Positions 34,693 through 44,541 of a stretch of DNA of 64,000 nt are shown in pieces. The notes beneath the pieces were generated by a model, which was given only the letters and a program-made list of their open reading frames with translations, did no database searches and was not told where the DNA came from. This DNA comes from Allobosea thiooxidans (GTDB lineage Bacteria; Pseudomonadota; Alphaproteobacteria; Rhizobiales; Beijerinckiaceae). Within the stretch, counting starts at the first letter, position 1; each line of letters begins with the position of its first letter. The stretch is from the NCBI RefSeq assembly GCF_900168195.1, contig NZ_FUYX01000013.1, positions 62,001 through 126,000 on the forward strand, read 5' to 3'. The position numbers and the translations under genes were made by a program.

Positions 34693-35511
34693 ATGGCCTT
34701 CCCTCATTCCTCATCTCCGAATCCCCCCGCGCGCGAACCGGCGATCAATCTGCCGGCCGTCGTGGTCTGGCTGCTTGCCGCACTGGCCCTGATCCAGGGC
34801 CTCCGCTCGCTGCTGTCCGACTATGACGACTACGTGCTGATGTCCTGGTTCGCCTTCGTGCCGGCCCGGTTGACGCTCTGGCTGGCTCCGGAGCGCATCG
34901 ACGACGTCATCGGCGCGATGGCGCAAACGACGGGGCAGGACGTGGTCGAGCGGCTGCAGCTGGTCCGGCTGCTGCTGGCCGATGGCGGCGTGCGGCTCTG
35001 GACGTTGCTGACCTATGGCCTGCTGCACGGCTCCTGGCTGCATCTGGCCTCGAACGCGGTCTGGCTCGCGGCCTTCGGCAGCCCGGTGGCGCGGCGGCTG
35101 GGGCCCGGGCGCTTCCTCAATCTGATGGCCCTTTCGACCATCGGCGGCGCGCTGCTGCACTGGTGGTCGCGCGATCTCGACGTGCTGCCGCTGGTCGGCG
35201 CCTCCGCCGGAATCTCCGGCGCAACGGCTGCCGCGATCCGCTTCGTCTTCGCGCCCGGCATACGCTTTGGCGAGCTCGGCGACGACGAGGTCGTGCGGGC
35301 GGTTCCTGCGGAGCCGCTCGGCCAGCTCTGGCGCAATTCGCGCGCATTGCTGTTCATCGCCATCTGGTTCGCGACGAACATCCTGTTCGGTGCCGGGCTC
35401 GTGCCGATCTTCGGGGAGGAGACGAGCATCGCCTGGGAGGCGCATATCGGCGGATTCATGGTCGGGCTCCTGCTCTTCCCGCTGCTCGACCAGGGGCGTC
35501 GGCGCAGCTGA
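34693..35511 (+). CDS. rhomboid family intramembrane serine protease
   Basis: A 272-residue six-helix rhomboid protease. The catalytic Ser lies in GASAGISGATAA near residue 175 and the His in AHIGGFMVGLLLF near 253. The conserved HxxxN block is HGSWLHLASNAVWLAAFG. Rhomboids cut membrane proteins within the bilayer; the substrate is unknown. The loop FGELGDDEVVRAVPAEPLGQLW is a cytoplasmic insertion common in alphaproteobacterial members. The start at 34693 is the ATG of MAFPHSSS. Confidence 0.9.
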   Translation: MAFPHSSSPNPPAREPAINLPAVVVWLLAALALIQGLRSLLSDYDDYVLMSWFAFVPARLTLWLAPERIDDVIGAMAQTTGQDVVERLQLVRLLLADGGVRLWTLLTYGLLHGSWLHLASNAVWLAAFGSPVARRLGPGRFLNLMALSTIGGALLHWWSRDLDVLPLVGASAGISGATAAAIRFVFAPGIRFGELGDDEVVRAVPAEPLGQLWRNSRALLFIAIWFATNILFGAGLVPIFGEETSIAWEAHIGGFMVGLLLFPLLDQGRRRS

Positions 35512-35707
35512 GCCCCACCGCGCGCGACGCGGCGGACGGGACCTGAACGAGTGTTCGCAAGCCTTGCCTGCGCCCGTCTCTTCGCCCACACTCGCATCAA
35601 TGCGAAGCACTCTTCGAGCCGACTCGGCATCGTGAGCTGCCGGTAGCTCGCAAGAGTTCCAACGGAACTGCGCGCCGGCAACGGCGCGTCTGCGAGGAGG
35701 ATCTTCC

Positions 35708-36139
35708 ATGAATGTCGAGCAGTTGCTGAGCGACAAGGGGCGCGAGGTCGTCTCGGTGCAGCCGCACCGCACTTTGGCCGAGGCGATCCGCACGTTGAGC
35801 GAGAAGCGCATCGGCGCCGTCGTCGTCATGGGGGCGGACGGCGCCCTGGTGGGCATCCTGTCTGAACGCGACATCATCCGGGCCCTGGGCGAGCAGGGTG
35901 GGGCGGCGCTGGAAAGCGCGGTCTCGCGCTCGATGACCTCGAAGGTCGTGACCTGCCGGCCGCAGACCAGCGTCGACGAGCTGATGGAGATCATGACGAC
36001 GGGGCGCTTCCGCCATGTGCCGGTGATCGAGAACGGGCGCGTCGCCGGCATCGTCTCGATCGGCGACGTGGTGAAGCACCGTGTGGCGGCGATCGAGGCC
36101 GAGAGCCAGGCGATGCGCGACTATATCGCGATGGCGTGA
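35708..36139 (+). CDS. paired CBS domain protein
   Basis: A 143-residue protein made only of two CBS motifs (GREVVSVQPHRTLAEAIRTL...ERDIIRAL and SKVVTCRPQTSVDELMEIM...SIGDVVKHR). Such stand-alone pairs bind AMP, ATP or NAD and report energy or redox state to a partner. The ribosome site GAGGAGGATCTTCC is strong. The gene is alone; about 195 bases separate it from rhomboid. Partner unknown. Confidence 0.9.
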   Translation: MNVEQLLSDKGREVVSVQPHRTLAEAIRTLSEKRIGAVVVMGADGALVGILSERDIIRALGEQGGAALESAVSRSMTSKVVTCRPQTSVDELMEIMTTGRFRHVPVIENGRVAGIVSIGDVVKHRVAAIEAESQAMRDYIAMA

Positions 36140-36161
36140 CGGCGCGCCGTCCGGGGCCGGG

Positions 36162-37139
36162 TCAGCGACCAGCCACGACCCGGCTCTCCGCCACCAGCGC
36201 GGCGATGTCCTCGAGCGCGCGCTGCGCCGCCTGCCGGCCCAGCTCGATCGTCTCGTCACCGCGATGGAAGTCGAACAGGCCGATGCGGCCGAGCTTGGGA
36301 CCGATCATCACGTCCGGCGGATCGCCGGCCAGGCGCGAGCGCGAGATCCGGTCCTGCGTGATATTGAAGGCGTCGATCATCACGCCGGCCAGCCCCGGCC
36401 GGTTCTCGGCCGGGCGGCCGACGATGTTGCGCACGCGCTTGGCCGCGCCGCTGATCCCGTCATACCAGCGCGGCTCGGGCCGGATCTCGAGCTCGGGCAC
36501 GAGCGGGTCGGGGTCGGAGCCATGGTTCTGGATGATCGTGCCGCGGCCGGCGAGATCGCTGTTGAGGTTGACGCAGATCACGATGTCGGCGCCGAGCGCC
36601 CGCGCCGCCGTGACCGGAACCGGGTTGACCAGTGCCCCGTCCATCAGCCAGCGGCCGCCGAGCTTCACGGGGTCGAACACGCCCGGCAGCGCATAGGACG
36701 CACGCAACGCATCGACCAGCGGGCCATGCGTCAGCCAGATCTCGTGGCCGGAGCCGAGCTCCGTGGCGATGGCGACGAAGCGATGCGACAATTCCTCGAT
36801 CCGGATGCCGTCGAGATGCTGGTCGAGCAGGCGCCTGAGCCGGCCGCCGGCGATCAGGCCGGCGCCGCCGATGTGGAAGTCCATGAGCCCGACGATGCGG
36901 CGCTTGGTCAGGCTGGTCGCGAATTCCGTCAGCGCGTCGAGCTTGCCGGCGGCCAGGCAGCCGCCGACCACGGCGCCGATGGAGGTGCCGGCGATGACGT
37001 CAGGGGCGAAGCCGGCTTCGATCAGCACTTCGAGCGCGCCGATATGGGCCCAGCCGCGCGCCGCGCCGCCGCCCAGGGCAAGGCCGATCTTCGGCCGCAC
37101 CGATGCGGGCTGCCCTTCGACCGGACGCATCTCGTTCAT
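36162..37139 (-). CDS. patatin-like phospholipase family protein
   Basis: A 325-residue patatin-fold lipid hydrolase, RssA/YchK-like. The oxyanion block is LALGGGAARGWAHIGALEVL near residue 17. The nucleophile Ser is in AGTSIGAVVGG and the catalytic Asp in LMDGALVNPVPV. The C-terminus has the DAFNITQDRISRSRL segment of the RssA group. I used the ATG at 37139 because GGAGGT lies nine bases before it; an upstream ATG at 37196 also has a GGAGGG site and would add 19 residues. It follows hisI on the same strand after a 193-base gap. Confidence 0.87.
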   Translation of the reverse strand: MNEMRPVEGQPASVRPKIGLALGGGAARGWAHIGALEVLIEAGFAPDVIAGTSIGAVVGGCLAAGKLDALTEFATSLTKRRIVGLMDFHIGGAGLIAGGRLRRLLDQHLDGIRIEELSHRFVAIATELGSGHEIWLTHGPLVDALRASYALPGVFDPVKLGGRWLMDGALVNPVPVTAARALGADIVICVNLNSDLAGRGTIIQNHGSDPDPLVPELEIRPEPRWYDGISGAAKRVRNIVGRPAENRPGLAGVMIDAFNITQDRISRSRLAGDPPDVMIGPKLGRIGLFDFHRGDETIELGRQAAQRALEDIAALVAESRVVAGR

Positions 37140-37332
37140 CGCGATACCACCTCCACCGAGACCAAAGGCCCGTTGCGCGACATCGTTCCAGAACATGGAG
37201 CCATCCCTCCGCGGAAGGACAGGGTCTCAAACCGCGATGAGCGAAACGTGAACAACGCAGATCGCGGGATTATCGCGCCGAGTTGACGGTGGCGTGAAGG
37301 CGCTGCGGCATCATTGCGGCCGTGCGCGCAGA

Positions 37333-37740
37333 TCAGGCGCAGAACAGCAGCGGCTTGCCGGCGGCTTCGCGCACCGGCTGGACCCGGTAGAAGCAGGAAC
37401 AGCGGCCGGTGTGGCAGCAGCCGCCGTCGCCGCCGACCTTGACCCTGAGCCAGATCGCATCCTGGTCGCAGTCGACCCGCATCTCGACCACGGTCTGGAT
37501 CTGGCCCGAGGTCGCGCCCTTGTGCCAGAGCTCCCGGCGCGAGCGCGACCAGTACCAGGCCTCGCCCGTCTCGATCGTGCGCTGCAGCGCCTCGGCGTTC
37601 ATATGGGCGACCATCAGCACGGCACCGCTGTCGGCTTCCGTCGCGACGACGGTCACGAGGCCGTTCGCGTCGAAACGCGGAGCCAGCACCGTGCCCTCCT
37701 CGAGGGCGTGCTTGTCGGTCGCGGCAGGAAACAGGCTCAT
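37333..37740 (-). CDS. hisI: phosphoribosyl-AMP cyclohydrolase
   Basis: Third step of histidine synthesis, opening the adenine ring of phosphoribosyl-AMP. The 135-residue single-domain form is typical of alphaproteobacteria; HisE is not fused. The block [10 protein letters not shown] is followed by the Mg-binding VDCDQDA and the zinc site [14 protein letters not shown]. It lies downstream of folE on the same strand, with a family C repeat in the gap. Confidence 0.95.
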   Translation of the reverse strand: MSLFPAATDKHALEEGTVLAPRFDANGLVTVVATEADSGAVLMVAHMNAEALQRTIETGEAWYWSRSRRELWHKGATSGQIQTVVEMRVDCDQDAIWLRVKVGGDGGCCHTGRCSCFYRVQPVREAAGKPLLFCA

Positions 37741-37785
37741 CTCGGCTCCGTCGGGAGAGGTCGTGCTGCGTCGTGGAACTCTGCC

Positions 37786-37860
37786 GTCATTCTCGGGCGA
37801 AGCGAAACGCAGACCCAAGAATCTCCGGCGAGGGATGCCCGGGTCAAGCCCGGGCGTGAC
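37786..37860. repeat. dispersed paired-hairpin repeat, family C, copy 1
   Basis: A 75-bp element between hisI and folE. It begins GTCATTCTCGGGCGAAGCG, with imperfect pairing to CCAAGAAT, and ends with a strong hairpin GCCCGGGTCAAGCCCGGGC then GTGAC. The copy at 42487-42578 is the same element in the opposite orientation. Confidence 0.8.
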
Positions 37861-37906
37861 GGGTTTCGATGGGAGGCGGATGCGCCGCCCGTCGAGGAAA
37901 CCGCGC

Positions 37907-38551
37907 CTACAGCGCCGCCGACTTCACCATGGTGAAGAAGCGGACCTGCTCGGCCGGGTCGTCGCGGAAGACGCCGCGATACTGCGTCGTCATGGTCGAG
38001 GAGCCCTGCTTCTGCACGCCGCGCATCGACATGCACATATGCTCGGCCTCGATCAGGATGGCGATGCCGCGCGGCTCGAGCGCCTCCTCGATCACATCGG
38101 CGATCTGCGAGGTCATGCTCTCCTGCGTCTGCAGGCGGCGGGCATAGACATCGACGATGCGGGCGAGCTTCGACAGGCCGACCACGCCCTTGGACGGGTA
38201 GTAGCCGATATGCGCCTTGCCGACGAAGGGCACCATGTGGTGCTCGCAATGCGAATAGAACGGGATGTCGCGCACCAGGACCATGTCCTGATAGCCCTCG
38301 ACCTCCTCGAAGACACGATCGAGGATGTGGTGCGGGTCCTCGGCATAGCCCTTGTAGAATTCCCTGTAGGCCTTGGCGACGCGGCGTGGCGTGTCGGAAA
38401 GGCCCTCGCGCGAGGGATCGTCGCCGGCCCAGAGGATGAGCGTGCGTACGGCCGCCTCGGCCTCCTCTTGCGTCGGCTTGCGGACCAGAAACTTGTCAGC
38501 GGAGGGGCCGACGGCCCCCTCGACGGACAAGGACTTAACCACAGGGATCAT
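37907..38551 (-). CDS. folE: GTP cyclohydrolase I
   Basis: Converts GTP to dihydroneopterin triphosphate, the first step of folate synthesis. The 214-residue protein has the zinc-binding [10 protein letters not shown] block, [22 protein letters not shown], and [14 protein letters not shown], all diagnostic. The CEHH zinc ligands are complete, so it is the zinc-dependent type IA. The end of the coding region and hisI are separated by about 165 bases holding a family C repeat. Divergent from the IscU-like gene, a pairing common in rhizobia. Confidence 0.95.
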   Translation of the reverse strand: MIPVVKSLSVEGAVGPSADKFLVRKPTQEEAEAAVRTLILWAGDDPSREGLSDTPRRVAKAYREFYKGYAEDPHHILDRVFEEVEGYQDMVLVRDIPFYSHCEHHMVPFVGKAHIGYYPSKGVVGLSKLARIVDVYARRLQTQESMTSQIADVIEEALEPRGIAILIEAEHMCMSMRGVQKQGSSTMTTQYRGVFRDDPAEQVRFFTMVKSAAL

Positions 38552-38737
38552 GTGGTGCCTCCCGTTGGGACGATTAGGGCCCCGCGCTCGATGGCCTCGC
38601 GGCCGCGGCCGCGAGGCGGTTTGCGACAAGTTTGATGCCTCGCGGCGGAAGAGGTTCCCATGCCCTCCCGTTTTGCGGCGATCAACCCTATATTGGCTCT
38701 CCGAGCCGGTCATTCCAGAGCCGCCAGAGAACGAGCC

Positions 38738-39184
38738 ATGCTGGACGACGTCTACAACAAGCGCATTCTGGCGCTTGCCGCGAACATCCCCCTGCTGCAG
38801 CGCCTGCCGTCTCCGGACGCCACGGCGCGAGCGCATTCGAAGCTATGCGGCTCCACCGTGACAGTCGATGTCACCATGGCGGGCGATGTCGTCACCGGCT
38901 TCGGGCATGAGGTGAAGGCCTGCGCGCTCGGCCAGGCCTCGTCCTCGATCATGGCGCGCCACATCGTCGGCTCGACGGCGCAGGAGCTCCGGCAGGTGCG
39001 CGAGCAGGCCCGCGCCATCCTCAAGGAGAACGCCGAGCCGCCGCAGGGCAAATGGGCCGATCTCGCCGTGCTGGTGCCTGTGCGCGACTTCAAGGCGCGC
39101 CATGCCTCGACCATGCTGACCTTCGACGCGGTCGTCGACGCGATCGACCAGATCGAGACGCGGCGGCGCGAGGCCGCCGCCTGA
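38738..39184 (+). CDS. NifU/IscU-like iron-sulfur scaffold protein
   Basis: A 148-residue protein of the NifU N-terminal (IscU/SufU) family, which assembles Fe-S clusters. The start [11 protein letters not shown] matches the family N-terminus. Ligand cysteines lie in [12 protein letters not shown] and [13 protein letters not shown]. The third typical Cys is missing at the C-terminal site, where [13 protein letters not shown] appears, so cluster handling may differ from true IscU. No suf or isc genes lie nearby. Confidence 0.8.
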   Translation: MLDDVYNKRILALAANIPLLQRLPSPDATARAHSKLCGSTVTVDVTMAGDVVTGFGHEVKACALGQASSSIMARHIVGSTAQELRQVREQARAILKENAEPPQGKWADLAVLVPVRDFKARHASTMLTFDAVVDAIDQIETRRREAAA

Positions 39185-39946
39185 TCACTTCACGCCGAAG
39201 GCGACCTTGATCTCGGGCATCGTCTCGTCGAAGCGGGCCTTGAAGGCGCGGTCCGCCAGCAGGGCCTTGGCGACGGCGCGACCGACCTTGTCGCCGGCGA
39301 CGAGGTCGGTGGGATAGTGGAAGCCGCAGATCAGGCGGCTCTCGTCATAGCTCTTGACCCGCACTTCGAGCTTGTCGGCCATCTCGGGCACGGCCGCCTT
39401 GAGTAGCTCGGCATAGAGCGCGGCGGTCGCGGCATGGGCGGAGGGGAAGGAGGTGCCGACCGGGCGCGCGCCGGGACAGGGCTTGACGCGGGTCTTGGCC
39501 CAGAGCTGAAAGGGGCGCTGGCGGTTGGTGAGGCGGTTGACGCTCTTCAAGAGGATGCTGAGCTCGACCTGCGCCTCGCGAAACAGCAGCCGCACCTCGC
39601 GATGGGTGTTGTCGACATAGTTGGTGTCCATGCCGTTCAGGAAGTTCACCAGCCCCTGGCGCTGATCGGCGATCGCCTGCTGCTCGCGCTCTGGCGTGCG
39701 GGCCTGGGTGATCTGTTGCACCTGCTCGAATTCGGCCTTGGCCTCGGGGCTGTTCTGCGCCGGCGGCAAGCCGATGATGTGGGCGATGTCGAGCTTGGCG
39801 CCGTCGAGCCAGAGCAGGTAAGGCCGCTGCTGGGCCGAGGCCGGCGCAGTCAGGCCGAGGCTGAGCGCCAGCCCGAAACCCGCGAGTGCGGAGCGAAGGC
39901 GAGCGTGGCGAACGGGGGCTTGGCGAAAGCGGGCGGCGCGCATCAT
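39185..39946 (-). CDS. exported PAP2-type acid phosphatase
   Basis: A 253-residue class A acid phosphatase-like protein. A basic start leads into the signal LAGFGLALSLGLTAPASA. The active-site blocks are SFPSAHAATA (PSGH-type, with Ala in place of Gly) and SRLICGFHYPTDLVAG (SRxxxxxHxxxD). The first motif, KPCPGARP, is a shortened KxxxxxRP. It should act in the periplasm on phosphomonoesters. The gene ends immediately after the scaffold gene in convergent orientation and is divergent from yidD. Confidence 0.85.
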   Translation of the reverse strand: MMRAARFRQAPVRHARLRSALAGFGLALSLGLTAPASAQQRPYLLWLDGAKLDIAHIIGLPPAQNSPEAKAEFEQVQQITQARTPEREQQAIADQRQGLVNFLNGMDTNYVDNTHREVRLLFREAQVELSILLKSVNRLTNRQRPFQLWAKTRVKPCPGARPVGTSFPSAHAATAALYAELLKAAVPEMADKLEVRVKSYDESRLICGFHYPTDLVAGDKVGRAVAKALLADRAFKARFDETMPEIKVAFGVK

Positions 39947-39995
39947 GTTTCCGGTGTCAGGCAATTGAAAAAATGGGAATGGAAAGCGGGTTCTG

Positions 39996-40427
39996 GTGAC
40001 GGCTGAACGAAACGAAGCAGACGATCTATTTCAGCGTCTCTTTGTTAAGCAAAGATTTTCGCTGTTGCGAAGCCTCGCGTTTCTGCCCCGGCGCGCCGCG
40101 CATGTCGCCATTCGCGGCTATCAACTCAGCCTGTCCATGCTGGTCGGGCGCCATTGCCGGCACTGGCCGAACTGCTCGGCCTATACCGACGAGGCGATCC
40201 AGCGCTTCGGGCTGTGGCGCGGCGGCTGGGTCGGCCTCGCTCGGATCTGCCGCTGCAACCCATACGGCACCAGCGGCATCGATATCGTCTGCGAGGAATT
40301 GCCGTCGGGCGCGCGGTGGTATAGGCCGTGGGCTTATGGCCGCTGGCGCGGGACGAACGTGCCGGCGGCTATCGATTCCGACGTCGATCCGGCCACGGGC
40401 GGCGGAACGCAAACCTCACATCCGTAG
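39996..40427 (+). CDS. yidD: membrane protein insertion efficiency factor
   Basis: YidD aids insertion and folding of inner-membrane proteins with YidC. The core is ARGYQLSLSMLVGRHCRHWPNCSAYTDEAI-type sequence with the CRxxPxCSxY signature and the conserved Arg/Cys block ARICRCNPYGTSGID. The 143-residue form has extra residues at both ends, and GTG at 39996 is used as start. In many bacteria yidD sits with rpmH, rnpA and yidC; here it stands alone before thrS. Confidence 0.92.
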   Translation: MTAERNEADDLFQRLFVKQRFSLLRSLAFLPRRAAHVAIRGYQLSLSMLVGRHCRHWPNCSAYTDEAIQRFGLWRGGWVGLARICRCNPYGTSGIDIVCEELPSGARWYRPWAYGRWRGTNVPAAIDSDVDPATGGGTQTSHP

Positions 40428-40477
40428 CTGGTCTGACTTACGGGGCTCGTATCCCCGAGTGAGCAGGAGCACGATCG

Positions 40478-42475
40478 ATGACGATCTCCCTGACCTTTCC
40501 CGACGGCGCCAAGCGCGAATTCCCCTCCGGCATCACCGGGGTGGACATCGCCAAGGGCATTTCCCCCTCGCTGCTGAAGCGCACCGTCGCCATGGCGCTC
40601 GACGGCACGGTCGTCGACCTCGCCGACCCGATCACCACCGATGCCAGGATCGAGTTCCTGAACCGGGAAGACCCGCGTTCGCTCGAGCTGATCCGCCACG
40701 ACACCGCCCACGTCCTCGCCGAAGCCGTGCAGGAGCTCTTCCCCGGCACGCAGGTGACGATCGGCCCCGTCATCGAGAACGGCTTCTACTACGACTTCGC
40801 CCGCAACGAGCCCTTCACCCCGGAGGACTTCCCGGCGATCGAGAAGAAGATGCGCGAGATCATCGCGCGCGACAAACCCTTCACCAAGGAAGTCTGGAGC
40901 CGCGACAAGGCCAAGGACTTCTTCGCCGGGAAGGGCGAGGCCTACAAGGTCGAGCTGGTCGATGCGATTCCCGCCGACCAGACGCTGAAGATGTACGCGC
41001 AGGGCGACTGGATCGACCTCTGCCGCGGCCCGCACATGACCTCGGTCGGCAAGGTCGGCAACGCCTTCAAGCTGATGAAGACGGCCGGAGCCTATTGGCG
41101 CGGCGACAGCAACAACGCGATGCTGACCCGCATCTACGGCACCGCCTTCGCGAAGCAGGAGGAGCTCGACGCCTATCTCAAACAGCTCGAGGAGGCGGAG
41201 AAGCGCGACCACCGCAAGCTCGGCCGGGAGATGGACCTGTTCCATTTCCAGGAGGAGGGGCCGGGCGTCGTGTTCTGGCACTCCAAGGGCTGGCGGCTGT
41301 TCCAGGAGATCATCGCCTATATGCGCCGGCGCCTCGCCGCCGACTATGAGGAGGTGAACGCGCCGCAGATCCTCGACAAGTCGCTCTGGGAGACCTCGGG
41401 CCACTGGGGCTGGTACCAGGACAACATGTTCGCGGTGAAGTCGGCCTCGGCCTTCGAGAACCCGACCGATGCCGAGCGCGACCACCGCGTCTTCGCGCTG
41501 AAGCCGATGAACTGCCCCGGCCATGTCCAGATCTTCAAGCACGGCCTGAAGAGCTATCGCGACCTGCCGATCCGGCTCGCCGAATTCGGCAATGTCCATC
41601 GCTACGAACCGTCCGGCGCGCTGCATGGGTTGATGCGCGTGCGCGGCTTCACGCAGGACGACGCGCATATCTTCTGCACGGAGGAGCAGCTCGCGGCCGA
41701 ATGCCTGAAGATCAACGACCTGATCCTCTCGGTCTATTCGGATTTCGGCTTCACCGACGACCTCGTCATCAAGCTCTCGACCCGGCCGGAGAAGCGCGTC
41801 GGCTCCGACGAGCTCTGGGACCATGCCGAAGAGGTCATGCACAAGGTGCTGGAGCAGATCGCGCGTCAGTCCGGCAACCGGATCAAGACCGAGATCAATC
41901 CGGGCGAAGGCGCCTTCTATGGCCCGAAGTTCGAGTATGTGCTGCGTGACGCCATCGGTCGCGACTGGCAGTGCGGCACGACGCAGGTCGACTTCAACCT
42001 GCCGGAGCGCTTCGGCGCCTTCTATATCGGCGCCGATGGCGAGAAGAAGCAGCCGGTGATGGTCCATCGCGCCATCTGCGGCTCGCTGGAGCGCTTCACC
42101 GGCATCCTGATCGAGCACCATGCCGGGCATTTCCCGCTCTGGCTGGCGCCGGAACAGGTCATCGTCGCGCCGATCACCTCGGACGCCGACGCTTACGCCG
42201 AGGAGGTCACCATGACGCTGATGGCCGCCGGCCTGCGCGCCCGCGCCGACCTGCGCAACGAGAAGATCTCGTACAAGGTACGAGAGCACTCGCTGGCCAA
42301 GGTCCCGGTCATCCTCGCCGTCGGCAGGCGCGAGGCGGAGGAGAAGACCGTGACCGTCCGCCGCCTCGGCAGCCAGGCGCAGACCGTCATGCCACTGGCG
42401 GAGGCGCTCGCAGCGCTGACGCAGGAAGCGACGGCGCCGGATCTGGCGCGAATCAAGGCGGCGAAGGCGGCGTAA
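40478..42475 (+). CDS. thrS: threonyl-tRNA synthetase
   Basis: Charges tRNA-Thr. The 665 residues include the TGS domain (1-62), the editing domain with [15 protein letters not shown], the class II catalytic core with [13 protein letters not shown] and the ARG-type block [19 protein letters not shown], and the C-terminal anticodon-binding domain from [10 protein letters not shown]. All zinc and catalytic residues appear present. The 50-base leader has a small GGGGCTCGTATCCCC dyad and no T-box, as expected in proteobacteria. Confidence 0.97.
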   Translation: MTISLTFPDGAKREFPSGITGVDIAKGISPSLLKRTVAMALDGTVVDLADPITTDARIEFLNREDPRSLELIRHDTAHVLAEAVQELFPGTQVTIGPVIENGFYYDFARNEPFTPEDFPAIEKKMREIIARDKPFTKEVWSRDKAKDFFAGKGEAYKVELVDAIPADQTLKMYAQGDWIDLCRGPHMTSVGKVGNAFKLMKTAGAYWRGDSNNAMLTRIYGTAFAKQEELDAYLKQLEEAEKRDHRKLGREMDLFHFQEEGPGVVFWHSKGWRLFQEIIAYMRRRLAADYEEVNAPQILDKSLWETSGHWGWYQDNMFAVKSASAFENPTDAERDHRVFALKPMNCPGHVQIFKHGLKSYRDLPIRLAEFGNVHRYEPSGALHGLMRVRGFTQDDAHIFCTEEQLAAECLKINDLILSVYSDFGFTDDLVIKLSTRPEKRVGSDELWDHAEEVMHKVLEQIARQSGNRIKTEINPGEGAFYGPKFEYVLRDAIGRDWQCGTTQVDFNLPERFGAFYIGADGEKKQPVMVHRAICGSLERFTGILIEHHAGHFPLWLAPEQVIVAPITSDADAYAEEVTMTLMAAGLRARADLRNEKISYKVREHSLAKVPVILAVGRREAEEKTVTVRRLGSQAQTVMPLAEALAALTQEATAPDLARIKAAKAA

Positions 42476-42486
42476 CCTGTCGCGAC

Positions 42487-42578
42487 GTCATGCCCGGGCT
42501 TGACCCGGACATCTCGGAAACCAGCGCCATTCCGTCATGAAATTCTCGGGTCGAAGCCTTGCTTCGCCCGAGAATGAC
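42487..42578. repeat. dispersed paired-hairpin repeat, family C, copy 2
   Basis: A 92-bp element directly after thrS: GTCATGCCCGGGCTTGACCC with its arm, a centre of about 30 bases, then ATTCTCGGG...CCCGAGAAT and GAC. Both hairpins are perfect or nearly so and end in GTCAT at the outside. It is the reverse complement in order of the copy at 37786. Confidence 0.85.
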
Positions 42579-42634
42579 GGCCGGCGGAGGCCGCCCCTAG
42601 CAAAAGGTAGCATCGCCATGCCAGATTGCCGGCG

Positions 42635-43927
42635 ATGCTGACGGGTTCCTATCGCAAGCGGCTCGAGGCCGATCTCATCCGCTGGGTCGATGGCGGCCTG
42701 CTCAGTGCCGACAGCGCCGGGGCGATCCGCCGTTCCGTCGCCCGCGAGCATGGCGGCTTCGGCCTGCCGGCCCTGCTCGGGCTGCTCGGCGGCCTGCTGA
42801 TCGCGTCCAGCGTCGCCGCCTTCGTCGCCGCGAACTGGGAGGCGATCCCGCGCCTCGCCAAGCTCGGCATGATCCTGACGGGCATCGCCGTCTGCTTCGC
42901 GCTCGCCTACCGGCTGGAACGCGGCGGCTCGCCCCGTGGCGGGGATGCGGCGACGACCTGCGGCGTCCTGATCTTCGCCGCCGGGCTCGCGCTCGTCGGC
43001 CAGATGTACCACCTGCCGGCCGATTGGCCGGGCGGATCGGCGCTGGTCGCGCTCGGTGCGCTCGCCGCCGCCTTCCTGATGCGCTCCAGCGGTGCATTGG
43101 CCATCGCCTTCGTGGCGATCTGCGCCTGGAGCTTCGGGCGCTGGGAGGAAGCGCGCGCTGGCGCGCATTTCGGCTTCTTCATCCTCTATCTGCCGGCGCT
43201 GTGGCTCGCGCTCTCCCGCGACAACAGGCTGATCCACCATCTCGCGGTGCTCGCCGGGCTGTTCTGGATCGGCGCGGCACCGGGATACTGGCTGTTCCAA
43301 CGCTTCGACTATGGCCTACTCGCCTATGGGCTGGCGGTCTCGGCATTCTATGTTGCGCTCGGCACGATCGCGCTCGACCGGGGTGGCCCCGGCCTGCTGA
43401 CAGCCTGCCTGCCCTGGGGGCTGCTCGGGCTGGTGGTCGTTCTCAATGCCGAGCTGATTCGCATCCTCGACAATGAGGAGGCGCGTTCGGGTCGGGCCTT
43501 CCTCTTCGTGTTCTACGCCTATGCGGTGGCCGTGCCGCTGACGATTCTCGGGGGCGTGGCGGCACGCGACCGGCGCTTCGCCTGGCCGCTGGCAGGCGCG
43601 CTCCTCCTGGCCCTGCTCGTTCCGGCCGTGTTCTGGAGCGGCATCGTCACCGGCATGGCCGGCAAGATCATCGTGGCGAGCCTGGTGCTGCTGGCGGCCA
43701 CGGCGCTGATGGCCGCAGGTGCGGTCGGCGGTATCCGGCGGCTGGTAATGGCCGGCTCGGTGCTGTTCGGCGTCGCCATCCTGATCCTGCTCTGGCAGAC
43801 GATCGGCACGCTGCTCGACCAGTCGCTGTTCTTCCTGATCGCCGGCGCCGTCCTGCTCGCGGTGGCGTCCGGCGCGCGGCGCCTGTTCGCGCGACTGAGC
43901 CCACCGGCCGAGACGGAGGCCGCCTGA
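42635..43927 (+). CDS. DUF2157 family membrane protein
   Basis: A 430-residue protein whose N-terminal soluble helix pair (RKRLEADLIRWVDGGLLSADSAGAIRRSVA) is the DUF2157 signature, followed by about ten membrane helices. Role unknown. It is coupled by a one-base stop/start overlap to a GDYXXLXY protein, the usual genetic partner of DUF2157 proteins. The ATG at 42635 is used; a TTG three codons upstream is possible. Confidence 0.85.
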   Translation: MLTGSYRKRLEADLIRWVDGGLLSADSAGAIRRSVAREHGGFGLPALLGLLGGLLIASSVAAFVAANWEAIPRLAKLGMILTGIAVCFALAYRLERGGSPRGGDAATTCGVLIFAAGLALVGQMYHLPADWPGGSALVALGALAAAFLMRSSGALAIAFVAICAWSFGRWEEARAGAHFGFFILYLPALWLALSRDNRLIHHLAVLAGLFWIGAAPGYWLFQRFDYGLLAYGLAVSAFYVALGTIALDRGGPGLLTACLPWGLLGLVVVLNAELIRILDNEEARSGRAFLFVFYAYAVAVPLTILGGVAARDRRFAWPLAGALLLALLVPAVFWSGIVTGMAGKIIVASLVLLAATALMAAGAVGGIRRLVMAGSVLFGVAILILLWQTIGTLLDQSLFFLIAGAVLLAVASGARRLFARLSPPAETEAA

Positions 43928-44541
43928 TGCGCCGCTTCTCGGCCGATGCGATCGCCATGAAGGTGCCGCTGCTCTGGCGCGCCGTCGCCGCAGCGCTGCT
44001 GCTGGGGCTCGCCCTGCTGGCGCTCGTCGAGCAGCGCGCGCGCATTCTGCGCAACGGGGCGGAGGTGCGGCTGAAGACCGTCCCGGTCGATCCGCGCGAC
44101 CTCTTTCGCGGCGACTATGTCGTGCTCGGCTATCCCATCAGCGTGGTCGAGACCGAGCAGGGCGCGCAGCCCTACCGGAGCGGCGAGACCGTCTTCGTCA
44201 CGCTCGGCCGCGACGAGCAGGGTTTTGCGCGGGCCGTCGGCGTCTCGCGGGAGTGGCCGAAGGACGGCGGGGCGGCGGTTGTGATCGCGGGGCGCGTCGC
44301 CACGACCAGCGCCTGTGTCACCCGCGACGACGGCACGACCGATTGCAGCGGCAGGCGCAACCGGCTGCGCGTTACCTACGGGCTCGAGAGCTATTTCGTG
44401 CCGCAGGGCGAGGGCAAGACGATCGAGACCATGGAGAAGACCCGGATCGAGGTCGTCGCCGCAGTGTCGCCCTCGGGCGAGGCAGCGATCAAGCGCCTGC
44501 TGATCGACGGCAAGCAGGTCTATCAGGAACCGCCCTACTGA
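43927..44541 (+). CDS. GDYXXLXY domain membrane-anchored protein
   Basis: A 204-residue protein with one N-terminal anchor (VPLLWRAVAAALLLGLALLALV) and a periplasmic domain. FRGDYVVLGYPIS contains the name-giving GDYxxLxY motif exactly. A Cys pair lies in TTSACVTRDDGTTDCSG and a conserved YFVPQGEG block follows. The function of the family is unknown; coupling with DUF2157 suggests a joint membrane complex. Confidence 0.87.
   Translation: MRRFSADAIAMKVPLLWRAVAAALLLGLALLALVEQRARILRNGAEVRLKTVPVDPRDLFRGDYVVLGYPISVVETEQGAQPYRSGETVFVTLGRDEQGFARAVGVSREWPKDGGAAVVIAGRVATTSACVTRDDGTTDCSGRRNRLRVTYGLESYFVPQGEGKTIETMEKTRIEVVAAVSPSGEAAIKRLLIDGKQVYQEPPY

Noticed and set aside
40428..40477. Possible leader regulation of thrS by a T-box or operator
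   Set aside because: Only 50 bases with one small dyad; too short for a T-box and the element is not expected in this phylum.
40334..42289. A 651-codon antisense frame across thrS
   Set aside because: thrS is certain on the other strand; the frame is a composition artefact.
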